Source: Erigeron canadensis
Lineage: Eukaryota > Streptophyta > Magnoliopsida > Asterales > Asteraceae
DNA length: 64,000 nucleotides
Assembly (NCBI RefSeq): GCF_010389155.1
Contig: NC_057769.1
Coordinates: forward strand, 33,155,548-33,219,547
Reading direction: 5' to 3'
In this document: positions 36,201 through 47,039 of the stretch, piece after piece
Numbering within the stretch: the stretch's first letter is position 1
Layout: every line of letters begins with the position of its first letter
Program-made: the position numbers and the translations under genes
The notes under the pieces: generated by a model
Database searches by the model: none
What the model was told of the DNA's origin: nothing
What the model saw: only the letters and a program-made list of their open reading frames with translations

Positions 36201-39200
36201 AAATACAAGTACCATGACTCTTCAACAGCAATGGAGGTTTTTCTTCTTCACTGGCTTGATAAAGGGGATTTGTTGGCGGATAATAGTATGCATAAGCTGT
36301 CTCACCAGGAACTTCTGTTGGAAACTCAATAAATTCTGGGGAGCTAAAGTAAGATTCGTATTCTGAACTAGTAGGTGAAGAAGACCAAACAATCTTGAAA
36401 TCAACTACATTTGATGACCGATCATCTAAGGTCACCTGCCGTACACAAGTAATCCAGGATCAAAATCAACAATGAAAATCTTTTAATACACATAGTAAGT
36501 AGTGTTTTAAAAAAAAGGGTAATGGAGGGAACCCTAGCCCCGGTACCACAACTGGATAGTTAGCCTAGTGGTAAAGAAAACACTTGGTGACCTTAAGGTC
36601 TCAGGTTCGATCCCTGCTTGGCACAAAAAATAATTCCTTTAAGGTACCCGTTAGGGCGTTACCAATGCAGCCTAGGCCCACATGTGAAGTTTAAATACGC
36701 GGGTTCGATCCTTCAGGGTGCCCAGATCATGTGGGGATTAGGATGGAGGTATTGTACGGGCATCATATGGCTGATACGGGGTGAGTCGATGGGTATCCAA
36801 TTGTAGTAAGTAGTGTTTTAGTTTGTACTTTGGAACTAAACATCTGATTAAGGGTCAAATGATGATTATAAAAATTTCCATTTCTAAGCAGCCACAACAA
36901 AACTATTTGTCTAAGAATAAATAATAAAAATCACCTCTTTAACCCTTCTTTTAACCTAATTGATAGACTTTTACTCCCTTCCACAGAAGGTCTCTCCTTT
37001 TTATTCATGAAAGATTAACATTTTGGGTCAATTTATCTTTGATTCTATAAATGATCAAAACTTCCAAATACCATTATTGGATTACCTTATTACTACAAAT
37101 TCAAACAACAAATGCATACATCCAAACAAAACTAGCCAACATGTTTAATGTCAGCTTGTTATCTGATTACTTATTATTCAATTATGAATGATCAATTTCA
37201 AATCATACATCCAAAGACCCATGAAAATATCTAACTATTTGCCTGTATACATGTGCGGTTACAGAATTTGCACTAACACTAAGCATCTCACAAACTCGGA
37301 AGTGAAAGCATGGTAATTGACTAGGAGAAGAAGCAGCACCTTAGCTATTGACGTCGGATGAACTCCAGATGCTCCCTCAACGTATATACAGTGTACACCC
37401 AAAGTCTACATAGAAGATTTTTATATTTTTAGAATATACGCGTAAATAATATACTGGCTGCAAAAAATAATCAGGAAAAGCATAACAATCATCAACAACA
37501 AGGAGTACTGAGATTACAATATTCATTATATCTGTGAAAGGACTCTGGAGGACGGATAATGTGCTCTTGTTTTTGTCCAGTATTCCCAAATAAGACCTTC
37601 CTTTCTGCCTGCACATAATCCTATATTGAAATAAAAGAAATGGAATGATAACAGTGATGTGATTAAGAAGCGACACATAACCTGTAACTGCAAGCAATTA
37701 AGTTCTTCTGCTCCTTAATAATCTCATAGGAGTTCATGCCAAAAACCCACAACGGTTTTGCAAACTCAGCCTCTAATGTGTATACTGGCACCACTGAGTT
37801 CTCTGATTCAACCTGTTACATAAGACAACAGTTTGTCAAGAAGGCTGTCACTCAAATGGGAAGTCGAAGTGTGCAAGCAAACATCATTCTCATTGGGTAA
37901 AGATAAAGGTGGCAAAATGAATGGGTGTAATTTTAGACTATTTTGTAGCGGGAGTCAGTTTGACCTAATAAACTTTTCTTCCTAATTACAACTTTTTCCA
38001 GAGATGATTAGTATTATATCACTTCATCAATAACCTTGTTTTTAAATGAAATTATTAAAGGCACTATGGGTGCAACCCAACCCATTTGACCTGAAACACT
38101 TTTTGTCCTAATTAAAACCTTGGCTAATACATAGAAAACAAAAATATCCTTCTAAAATTACCCATCTATGAAGATTCCAAAATCCATTTTTTCTATCAGT
38201 GACGAAGAATAATTCACCTGCAATTAAAAAAAAAAAAAAGAAGAAGATGCCAACATAGTATAATTAAAGCAACATGTAAGCCTGCTTCTAATTTTCCATT
38301 ACACTCAAAAAGATAATTTTTTTTATAGGTAAATCACACAAATCATCCTTGTGGTTTTTGCCCTTTCATGAATCGTCCCTTTCAAGTTTCAAGAATTCAT
38401 TACACTAACTGTCCATGTAGGTGTTTTTATTTTTGCCAAATTGTGCTTATGCCACATGAATGACCAAAGTATCATTGATTTTATTAAGAGGTGAATGGGA
38501 TAAAGGTGAATAGGGTAAATTACAGGTACTATGGCCATTTCGTGTGGCACAACGACGAGTTTGGGTGAATATATCAATCACAACAAAGATCCTTGTAATT
38601 AAATCTCCAAAGGGACAATTAGTGAAAATCACAAAGAACCACCGGAACTCTTTGTGTAACTTGCCTTTTCTTTTAAAATGAAGATATAGTCATATAAGTT
38701 TACCTTCATCGGACCACTTAGGTTCAGTGGGAGATTCTATTATTGTGGGATCACCACCTGCCACACATACACGTTTGTACATATCTCTGCACAAAGAAAT
38801 AGGCTTATGACCAGATGATAACCAAAGGTTTGCAAATCAATATGCACTCCAAAAAGCAGTTGCAGCTTGTGAGAGTCCCAACAAAGCCATTTAAACACCA
38901 TATCAGGCCAACAACTATGTTTAAATTGTTCTTTATATTGTTAACCGAATATTATGAACGTCAATATCATCAATAGATAATAATCAAAGGACCGTTCTCT
39001 GTTAGGATTTGGCGTACCATCTGTCACAACCTAAAATTTCACCCTTAAGCACTAGAGTGCATTAGGAAAAAGGGAGAAGAATGACCTGATTGTATCTTAG
39101 TACGTTTCTTTTTTTATACTCTTTGATGAGGCATTTCAGGCCGACTACAATACAAGTCATGAGCGATAGCGAAGCCAAGTCACCGAGCTCAAAGGTGAAT

Positions 39201-41506
39201 TGTTGTTGACTTGAAATTTACGATTTAGTGTTTTCATTGCATATCATGTCAAAAAAAAAACAACTTATGTACAATTATTGCTACCTAAAGATGAGACCTT
39301 ATAAACTTTTGCTTCTGAAATTGACTATTAAATTGAACCTAATAATGCAAGGATAAACAGCCATTTGAATGGTCTAATGCATATTGTGATAACTATACTT
39401 CCATTATGAATATGTTAACTATACGCTAAAGAGCAACTAATTGTTCCTTTACAAGACGAAGCCTTGCGGTAAAGAGGTCAACCATGGATATCATAGGCAA
39501 GGTAAACTTAAACTTGTCATCCATTTAATTTACAGAATTTTCTGGCAATGGCAACTGACAAAACAAATCCTAACAAACAAGATTCCTTGTACTATCATTT
39601 AGTTAATTTCCGTACGGATTCCTAGTAGGCTTGTACTAGTATCAGGATTAGAAAATATAGTATTTGGCTAAATAATGTACATGAATGGTCGGTTTGAATC
39701 ACAGACTTGGGCATCTCTTTTGGGTGCATCTTGATATGCAACAACGGTTTGTAGTTAGACCTGTATCACACTACTTTTACGACAAGAGTCTATGAGAAAC
39801 AGAATGGTACAAAAGTAGACAAGGTTGTCATGAATACTAATAGCATATCAACTATATTCGCGAAGAAAAGCCAATTTGACATAGAGATCTACAAATGCAT
39901 TGAAAATAGAAAGACGAACCCTAATCCTAATCCACTGGATGCTGCTAATCAGGTGGAATAGTAAAAGGAACAAAGCACTCTGCTTACCCGGTATCGGAAA
40001 TATAGCCAACCCAGAGTTCTGATCTGTCCCATGGCATGTTAGGGTGGCTCCATTCAATCCATGCCAGCCTTTTGCCCTCATAATCCAGTCTTGGGAATGC
40101 GTAAAAATCATTTCCACCAACTAATACCTTTGGTTCTACATTTAAATTATAAAAGCTATCACTATCTCTGATAAAAACAAGTGGATAACTCATAAAACAT
40201 ATGTCAACGATACCTTGAATGGTTTTATCACCAAGTTCTATTGATACAATGGTTGTAATTGCATCCAAACTACTTTCACGTCGATCTAATAAAAAAAGAC
40301 ATAACACAAATGAATAAGTAAGAGGAACAAATGGGCCAAAAAAAGTATAAACAGAACCACGCCTACATAATCAACAATCTACCTTCCCTGACCGCGATAA
40401 ACCTGTTAAGCAATCTATCATAAACTCCGTCCGCATAGCTCACCGAAGGTCCACCATAGTCGGGCGTAAGTGGCACAGGTGCCGAATCTAAAACCACAAT
40501 ACAAAAGCTTTCAAAATCCTTCAATATTTGAAACTTTTATAACTAATCAACATTCAAAAACTTATGTTCCATTATTTGTTATAAAATCTCTCCATATGCT
40601 TAAAAGGTATTTATCATAGCATTGCACATTTTATTGCACGTTTTTGCTTCTTTTTTACTTACTTTGATGCCCAAGGGCCAAAAAACGATACACTTATGCA
40701 TGATAGTACAGAATCTTAATTCTTACATTGAGGGCCATTCTTATATAATCCTACTTAAATAGCATTCAGTCAGTAACTATTAGACGATACTTGTGAAATA
40801 GAACGTAGCTTAGACCTTTCGAATCTATAGCTTGGATATATAGCCTCTGATCTTTATAATTTGAAAAAACGACATTTTCCCCGAAAATTGAGAAAGCACC
40901 ACCACCGTACTCTTGTGCAACAGTCCGCACCGAAAACTCTTTAGGCGTTACATCAACTGGTTCATCAGTTCCACCCCTAACTAACACTGATCGCCTATAA
41001 TATATATCAACAAAATATCAAAATTAAGTTTTATAAATAATAACAAACTATAACAACCTTTTTAACAAACTACCTAACTAACTTTATAACTTAAATATCT
41101 CAATCAGATATTTTTTTAATAACTTAAATAAAATAAAATGAACCGATTAAACCATATTTTAATATATTTGTATGTGTATATATAGATATAGAATAGAGAT
41201 ATAGATATACCCTGATTCTGTAGGACGTGATTCAAGATAGAATAAGCGGCCGTGAGAGTCAACAGCGGAGCCGCCAAGGCCTTTGCTGGCTCCGGAGACG
41301 ACGTCGGAGGTGATCGGAGATGGCCAGGAACCGTACGGCGCGGTGGTTTTTTGCTCCAGCAGTGGCGGTGGAGTGGACATTTTGGTTGTGAGGTGACGCG
41401 AGTGATGGTGAAAACGGTGTCGTTTAGTGAAGAGTAGGGTGAGAGTGAGAGTGGAGGGTAAATACGGTGATAGGATTGGGCAGCGAGTTATCGCGGAAAA
41501 TGCCAT
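33230..41506 (-). CDS. S9-family serine peptidase (prolyl-oligopeptidase-like)
   Basis: Alpha/beta-hydrolase peptidase close to Arabidopsis At5g36210: N-terminal beta-propeller and C-terminal hydrolase. Exons (minus): 41211-41506, 40816-40994, 40383-40487, 40214-40285, 39988-40135, 38704-38786, 38162-38217, 37682-37812, 37518-37608, 37340-37405, 36213-36435, 35508-35609, 34952-35037, 34725-34847, 34143-34212, 33949-34040, 33755-33859, 33230-33343; 2142 nt, 713 aa, in frame. The catalytic triad is visible: Ser563 in GGSAGGY, Asp640 in FQGLEDK, His672 in GEQHGF. The first ~45 residues are Ser/Thr/Arg/His-rich and acid-poor, like a plastid transit peptide, with a second Met at KMSTPPP. The acceptor of exon 13 has a weak pyrimidine tract. 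Substrate unknown. Confidence 0.93.
35811..35837. repeat. G27 homopolymer in an S9 peptidase intron
   Basis: 27 consecutive G on the plus strand, hence C27 in the pre-mRNA, within the intron between exons 11 and 12. Length may be affected by sequencing slippage. Confidence 0.9.
36510..36803 (+). mobile_element. tRNA-derived SINE (294 bp) with 17-bp target duplication
   Basis: A perfect 17-bp direct repeat, TAGTAAGTAGTGTTTTA, flanks it at 36,493-36,509 and 36,804-36,820. Inside are a Pol III A box TAGCCTAGTGG (36,561-36,571) and B box GGTTCGATCC (36,604-36,613) at tRNA-like spacing. A second GGTTCGATCC lies at 36,702-36,711, suggesting a dimeric structure. The 3' end is CCAATTG, without a poly(A) tail, similar to Au-type plant SINEs that end in TTG. 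It lies antisense in the intron between S9 exons 10 and 11. Confidence 0.85.
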
Positions 41507-41537
41507 TGACTTAGCAAAAAGATCATGTTTTACATTA

Positions 41538-42548
41538 AAGGGTGGGAGTGGGTGCGGCTAGTTGGTTCGGCTAGGCTCGGCTCGGGTAAAACGGCTACAC
41601 CGCCGCCGCCCTTCGTTGATCGGGTAATTGATTTGGTTAGTGAACCCGATGGCTATGGAACGTAAGAAAGCGAGTGGGTCCTCTCAACGGTCCAAAATCA
41701 AACCGAAGAGAAATTACCCCTTTTTTTTTACACTTTTTCAGCTATAAAACCCACATTTTAAAGACAATTTCCATACGACTCACTATTTTTCTATTAAACA
41801 ACTTCCATTTCTTTTTGTGCATCCAAGAATGAAGTCGAGAAAAACGAGATTATACCGGAAACACAACAACAACCACCAAACAGTTTTCTATATTTTAATA
41901 TACTTTTACTTTTATATACATTTAGTTTTTCTACTTTAGTTTTATTTCTATACGTTTATATAATTCTATTTCTATATACTTCTTTATACATTTATATTAC
42001 ATTTTTTATGCTTTTAAGTATATATTTTATTAATTCTAATCATATACTTTCATGTAGATATGCTTCTACCCGACGATGATGATGACGATAACGAAGTTGA
42101 AGAAGTTAATGCATGAAGAAAAAAAAAACATTGCCGATGGGAAGACTCGTGAACATTGGTCGCAAGAACAAGAGATAGCATTGGTTCAAGCATTCACTGA
42201 TGGCTGTGTAACTTTTAGATTGTAGTTGGAAGTTTTTTTTTTTTTTTTTTTGAAGTATTATGTAGTGTGTTTTTAAGTTATTTTTTTATATGTTGTTTTT
42301 TTAAGTTTTATGAATGAATTTTTTTTTTAAAAGTTTTAATGAAATGGTTTATGTTTTATGTTAATATGGTTTTAGTTTTTTGTATTAAAAGTATATGAAA
42401 ATGAAAAAGAAATTGAGTAATTTGGGTACGATTGCCTCTAATTTGGGTAAGATTTCCATAGAATTAGGTAGTTTGGTGGGTGTATATTGGATAAAATTGA
42501 TGTGACAATTTGGGTAGAATTGGGTACTTGGGTATCACTCCATCCCCT
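41538..42548. mobile_element. Non-autonomous PIF/Harbinger-like element (~1.0 kb)
   Basis: Left end AGGGTGGGAGTGGGTGC and right end (reverse-complemented) AAGGGGATGGAGTGATACCC form a related inverted terminus, flanked by TWA-type trinucleotides (TTA/TAA). At 42,110-42,200 a frame reads GKTREHWSQEQEIALVQAF, then TDG, like the Myb/SANT-like DNA-binding region of Harbinger ORF1 proteins, then decays. The termini resemble those of the full-length transposon at 22,995. The left end is about 30 bp from the S9 peptidase ATG, so that gene's leader or promoter must lie inside or beyond the element. Confidence 0.65.
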
Positions 42549-43047
42549 TTAACATCATTTTTTCAACAAGTAGGATATGGCTTCTATTAAAAGATTTCTT
42601 ATTAACTCTATCTGTTATGTTTTAAAAAAATTTTTGTATATGCTTAGAAGTTTATGATGCAGAAACTTAAAAATTGAACATAATGATTTTGCAACTCATC
42701 ATATTGAACTGGGGCTTGATGGTATACCTCAACCTCTATGTTGAAACAAAACTTCTGTGACACAGTCTAAATAAAGAATGAAGCCTTCGTGATGAAGCTA
42801 CTTGTTGTAGGCCTGCAACATTATCCAAATATATATAGAAGAGAAACAATCTCTCTATCCTTAAGAAACGGGTTTGATCATATTCACTTAATACCTATAT
42901 TTTATGTATCTTTTAATTATAAAAGGGAAGATTTTCCTTTTTGGATAGACAACACTTTCTCCTCCTCCAACAAGCACACACATGTGCTCTTACTCTCTTA
43001 AGGCGGACACATCCTTTCCTCTAAGATGTGGCCCCATCACCCATGAC
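42549..43047. other. Intergenic DNA
   Basis: No gene or element boundary is supported. Confidence 0.4.
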
Positions 43048-43233
43048 TAGAGGCGGTACCAGGAAAAAATTTCAAAGGAGGCAAACTTAGAAAACTTATG
43101 AAAAATAAATCTAAAAGGGGGTAAAATGTTAAAAGCCTATAGAAATTTTTTAAAATTTTATGAAAAATTTAAAAATACATGACAAAATTTAAATTTGGAG
43201 GGGAGCATTGGACCCCCTTTAGTACCACCCCTG
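43048..43233 (+). mobile_element. hAT-type MITE (186 bp), complete copy
   Basis: Left TAGAGGCGGTACCAGG and right (reverse-complemented) CAGGGGTGGTACTAAAGG are inverted termini. Flanks CCCATGAC (43,040-43,047) and GCCACGAC (43,234-43,241) agree at 6 of 8 bases. Same family as 1,708-1,801 and 9,367-9,565. Confidence 0.7.
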
Positions 43234-43810
43234 GCCACGACAACAATTACAATCGGAGTAATAAGCATGCGCTCACCCCCTAAAATTAGACATATCATCG
43301 TCCAACAAATAACACAAGTGATTTGTGGCATATAACGACTTGGGGAATCAATCTCCAACGAATCACCAAACCCATCTCCATCATCCCCTCAAGATTGCAC
43401 CCACCATTTACATATAATCAAGTTGCCAATGGATCTTGGGAAAAATGCTTGAAAGAGGATGTCATTGGTGTGCATGGTTATTGTTATGTGGCCTAATTAC
43501 ACAAGATATATGCTATTGCTATATTGCTATTCAGGATATCATCTAAAATGTACGTGTAACTTATTTTGCAACTTGTGGTTTTTTAGTTGTCCTATAACAG
43601 CATTATTGTTTTAGTTAGGCATGACAAACAGAAATTAAGCCTTAAATTGATCTTAACATATTATAACTAGTTTAGTGAATGAATGAAATGAATAAAACTA
43701 CCTCTTTGAACAAATTAAATGAAAGTAAATATATATGTAGCAGCATGAAAGATAAGAATTTCACTTTCTCACTTGGTAACTTTATTTCCTCATATACATA
43801 TCAACTCAAT

Positions 43811-45420
43811 TTATTTACATACAAGCACAGAGGGTACAACTAATGAATTATATAATACAAGAAGTTGAATCTTATAAACAACGTAGCTAGCTACTATAGA
43901 TTGTCTTGATAAAGCGCATGTTGTGAATCCAATAACCATACAATTAGGAGAAGTAGGTGGTGCCGAGAAACCAAAGCTGTCTAGGTAAGGTACCGGTGGA
44001 AGCTCACGGATATCTCTTGTGAAAGGGTTAAAGAACACCAGAGGTCCCTCATCTATAAACATCAACAACCAACAGCACTTAGAATAGTACATGCGGAAAT
44101 CACATGTCAATTCTGGTGGTGTCTTCGTAAAGTATTTGTCACCAAATGCTGGATCTGTAAAAGTGATAATTCCTTGATGTTTGTCAAACACCATCAGCCA
44201 AGGTGAAGTCATGTTCAATTTCTTTGAAGTGGTTTTGTTGCTCCATTGTGTCAGAGGGGCTGCTAACAAACATTGCTTGCAAGTAGCACGAAACTTGAGG
44301 TATTCGACACCAACATAAAACTTCTTTATCTTATTCAAGACATCAGACGGAATACTCAGCAGGTGTGATTCCTCGACCGTACTATAGTAGTCAACGTCAC
44401 CCTTAGCTACTGATGATGTTACAAGTATTTGGGAATCCTTGCTCTCTTGATTACCTGCTTCCGACCTAAACAACAGTTAAAATTTAGGAAGCCTGTACAT
44501 ATATAAATAATATATGTAAAGCATCTACATGTATTACAAAAATAAATCTGAAAGTAATATCGTACCTGCATTCAGATATTGCCCACGCGGACACATGGCT
44601 AGTTTGTACTAAAAAAGGCATAGAATACAAAGAGATGGTTTTATCTTTGACGTTGTACGAGTATATTATTTTGTCTTTCTTGCCAAGAATATGAATAAAA
44701 CCACCAGATCCCGATGTGATTGAAGGGCTGCTGCTGTAAGATACCGAGTCATCACTCTCAAGCTCTAGGGAAAATATATGTACGGACGGGAAAAAATTGT
44801 ACGGATGGGGAAAAAATACACAATTGAAAAATTGTGTATATCCTCCCACATCATAGTAGTCCAGTCCAGTTTAAACAAATACACAGCACGAACAGTTGAA
44901 AAATTTGTACGGATGGGAAAAAAATACCTCAATTGGTGTAACTAGGAACAAGACTTCATATTTTTGTAAAACTAGGAAGTCCGGTGTTGTAGACACCGAA
45001 CTTGTCCACGTACATTGAAAGTTGGTGTCTACAACACCGAACTTGCCCACGTGGAGGTGCTTTTCCATTGCTGCAACAGTTTGTCCATATCTCTTCTCAG
45101 TTACACGTAGGACAAGTTCGGTGTTGTAGACACCGAACTTCAATGTACGTGGACAAGTTCGGTGTCTACAACACCGAACTTCCTAGTTTTACAAATATAT
45201 CGAGTCTTGTTCCTTGTTACACCAATTGAGGTAGTTTTTGGCCCATCCGTACAAATTTCTCCGAACAGTTTCCCTTTTGTCGCTTTCAAAGTCTATTAGA
45301 ATGGTGAACAGTTCTCTAGAAGATCCTTTCGGGTAAGGAATCATGGTGGAACAACCATTGAGGGGAGGACTAGGGAGTTCCAAAATTGGTAAAAAACTTA
45401 TCTAAACTTTTCCTCCACCA
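43811..45420 (-). pseudogene. F-box/DUF295 gene, broken and truncated
   Basis: Putative SCF-ligase adaptor. On the minus strand an upstream exon-like piece (about 45,400-45,190: ELPSPPLNGCSTMIPYPKG, NLYGWAKNYLNW) is followed by a 358-bp palindrome. Next comes SPSITSGSGGFIHILGKKDK, then YSMPFLVQTSHVSAWAISEC, a good donor at about 44,575 and acceptor at 44,467. The last block (44,467-43,811) holds a second F-box, LLSIPSDVLNKIKKFYVGVE, with LKFRATCKQC, and the start of a DUF295 domain (PSPNCMVIGF-like APPTSPNCMVIGFT). The frame then loses homology and ends where more than 150 residues are expected. A missing C-terminus and the inserted palindrome make it a pseudogene, though transcription is possible. 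Confidence 0.75.
44901..45258. repeat. 358-bp palindrome built from F-box gene sequence
   Basis: Arms of about 155 bp (44,901-45,055 and 45,103-45,258) are inverted copies with a ~48-nt loop. Both begin 'aaatttgtacggatggg' at their outer ends and continue 'tacctcaattggtgtaac'. The right arm, read on minus, is the coding-like stretch NLYGWAKNYLNWC; the left arm is its inverted copy. Inside each arm are smaller perfect palindromes, GTTCGGTGTTGTAGACACCG and variants, four in all. Confidence 0.9.
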
Positions 45421-47039
45421 TTAACCGCAACAGAAACTTGTACAACATGATAATACAAAAAAAATTTTGAAACAGTGATTTAGGGAGGGTGTTTTGTCAA
45501 ACAAGTTTTCGAAAAAAAAAATTATGAAACAAGGTAAACCGGCTTTTGAAAAGACGGGTTCAAAAAAGTGGGCTCGAAACCGGTATTTCAAAAGCCGACT
45601 TCGAAAAAATACACCTGAATCCAGCCTTTCAAACAAATTATTTTTTTTAGTAATTTCTCTATCTATATCAAACAAATTATTTTATTGAATTTCTCAATCA
45701 ATTTCATTTCTTTATATTTCATTTTTTGTTTCATTTAATTTATCTTAAGTGAAATTCACTTGTCACTTTTAAGATTGATTTTTAAAAACATTAATAATTA
45801 TTTTTCTAAATACAATAAGAATAACTTATATGATGTTACATCATCTAGTTAGATAGTGTTTCTCTCACAAACCTTGAAATTTAGAGGGCTATTTAATAAA
45901 GAAGTGATATTAGTATCATCAAATTTAATAAATTTACAACATAGTACAATGTTTATAGCAAACTGTACAAGCATATATTGCATAAATATGGTAGATCAAT
46001 AAAGTTTTATGGTACCATTATCAATTCCCTAATTAACAATAGATGGGTGCATGCGCGTTGCAGCGACAAAAATAGACAATATTTGAGGTGTTATGATATG
46101 TTGTTGGGTCTAAAAGTGAACTATGTCAAATCAAATACTAAATCGAAACTTTTAATTGTATGATAGTTTTTGATAATAACAAACAATAAAAAATATTTAA
46201 CGAACAAAGAGAATTTTAATAAAGTCTAAAACTTCTGTAAGCCACAGTGTATAGAATGGAAATAGGAATGTATTATGATGGAGGGTAAGTTAGACATATC
46301 AGGTTCTTAAAAGTTTAAGGACGAGTCAGTTTTTTTTTATTAAAGTATCTATATCTATATTTCTATGTTGAAAAGTTTAAATTTGAAACATGCGAAATTA
46401 CCATTTTACCCTTCATTATTTAACTTACAGAATCATTCCATAATTTCTTTTAAAGATATTCACTGTCCTAAAAAACCAAATATATTTGTATCATGGTGAT
46501 GACGACGCTATCACCATCACCATCGGTCGACTCCACCACATCGACATTAAGGTTATCGTCGCCGCATTGTACGGTGAATATGATCGTAGACGTGTAAAAA
46601 TGGTTGTCAATGCGTCATTACAATGTTAAAATCGTATAAAATTATAAATAGTACTCGTAGTATTTTCCCCAATACAATATCTAAGACTTTAGATTTCTAG
46701 GTCATGATGACAAGAATATCTAAAGAATTGAAAAATGAAAACTAAACGCATGGACTCCATCTTCAACCAAAAGAATCATCTCCGGCGAGCCTTTATCCGG
46801 CAAAATCATTGGTATTGCCCATTGGTCCGGCGAGCCTATATATACAAAAGATAGATCGTAAAATCTTTCGCGATGCATTCAGGGCCGGTATATCAACAAC
46901 TGTCTTCTAGACTTCTGGTATTGATCAAAAAAATTACTCCCATGCAACTTTTTTTTTTTTCTCTTTTTTTCTTAGAGTTAGAAGTGGTATAAAATGGACT
47001 TTGATTGGGCTTGACATTAGCCTAAAAATCTTGAAGTGT
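45421..47039. other. Intergenic; MITE relic and truncated duplication edge
   Basis: About 45,900-46,020 resembles 52,979-53,095 ('gaagtgatatt.gta.ca', 'tacaagc'). At 46,940-47,040 a segment ('ggtataaaatgg', 'tttgattgggc') resembles the DNA upstream of the RS2Z gene at 53,660-53,740. No gene seen. Confidence 0.5.

Noticed and set aside
39020..39520. TGTCACAACC start resembling an LTR in an S9 peptidase intron
   Set aside because: No matching CA end with a 5-bp target duplication could be found.
45421..45690. Overlapping sense and antisense ORFs
   Set aside because: Low-complexity A/T-rich sequence without recognisable protein features.
46340..46620. Helitron-like stretch (TCTATATTTCTATG start, GCCGCATTGTACGG hairpin)
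   Set aside because: No CTRR end follows the hairpin; at most a decayed relic.
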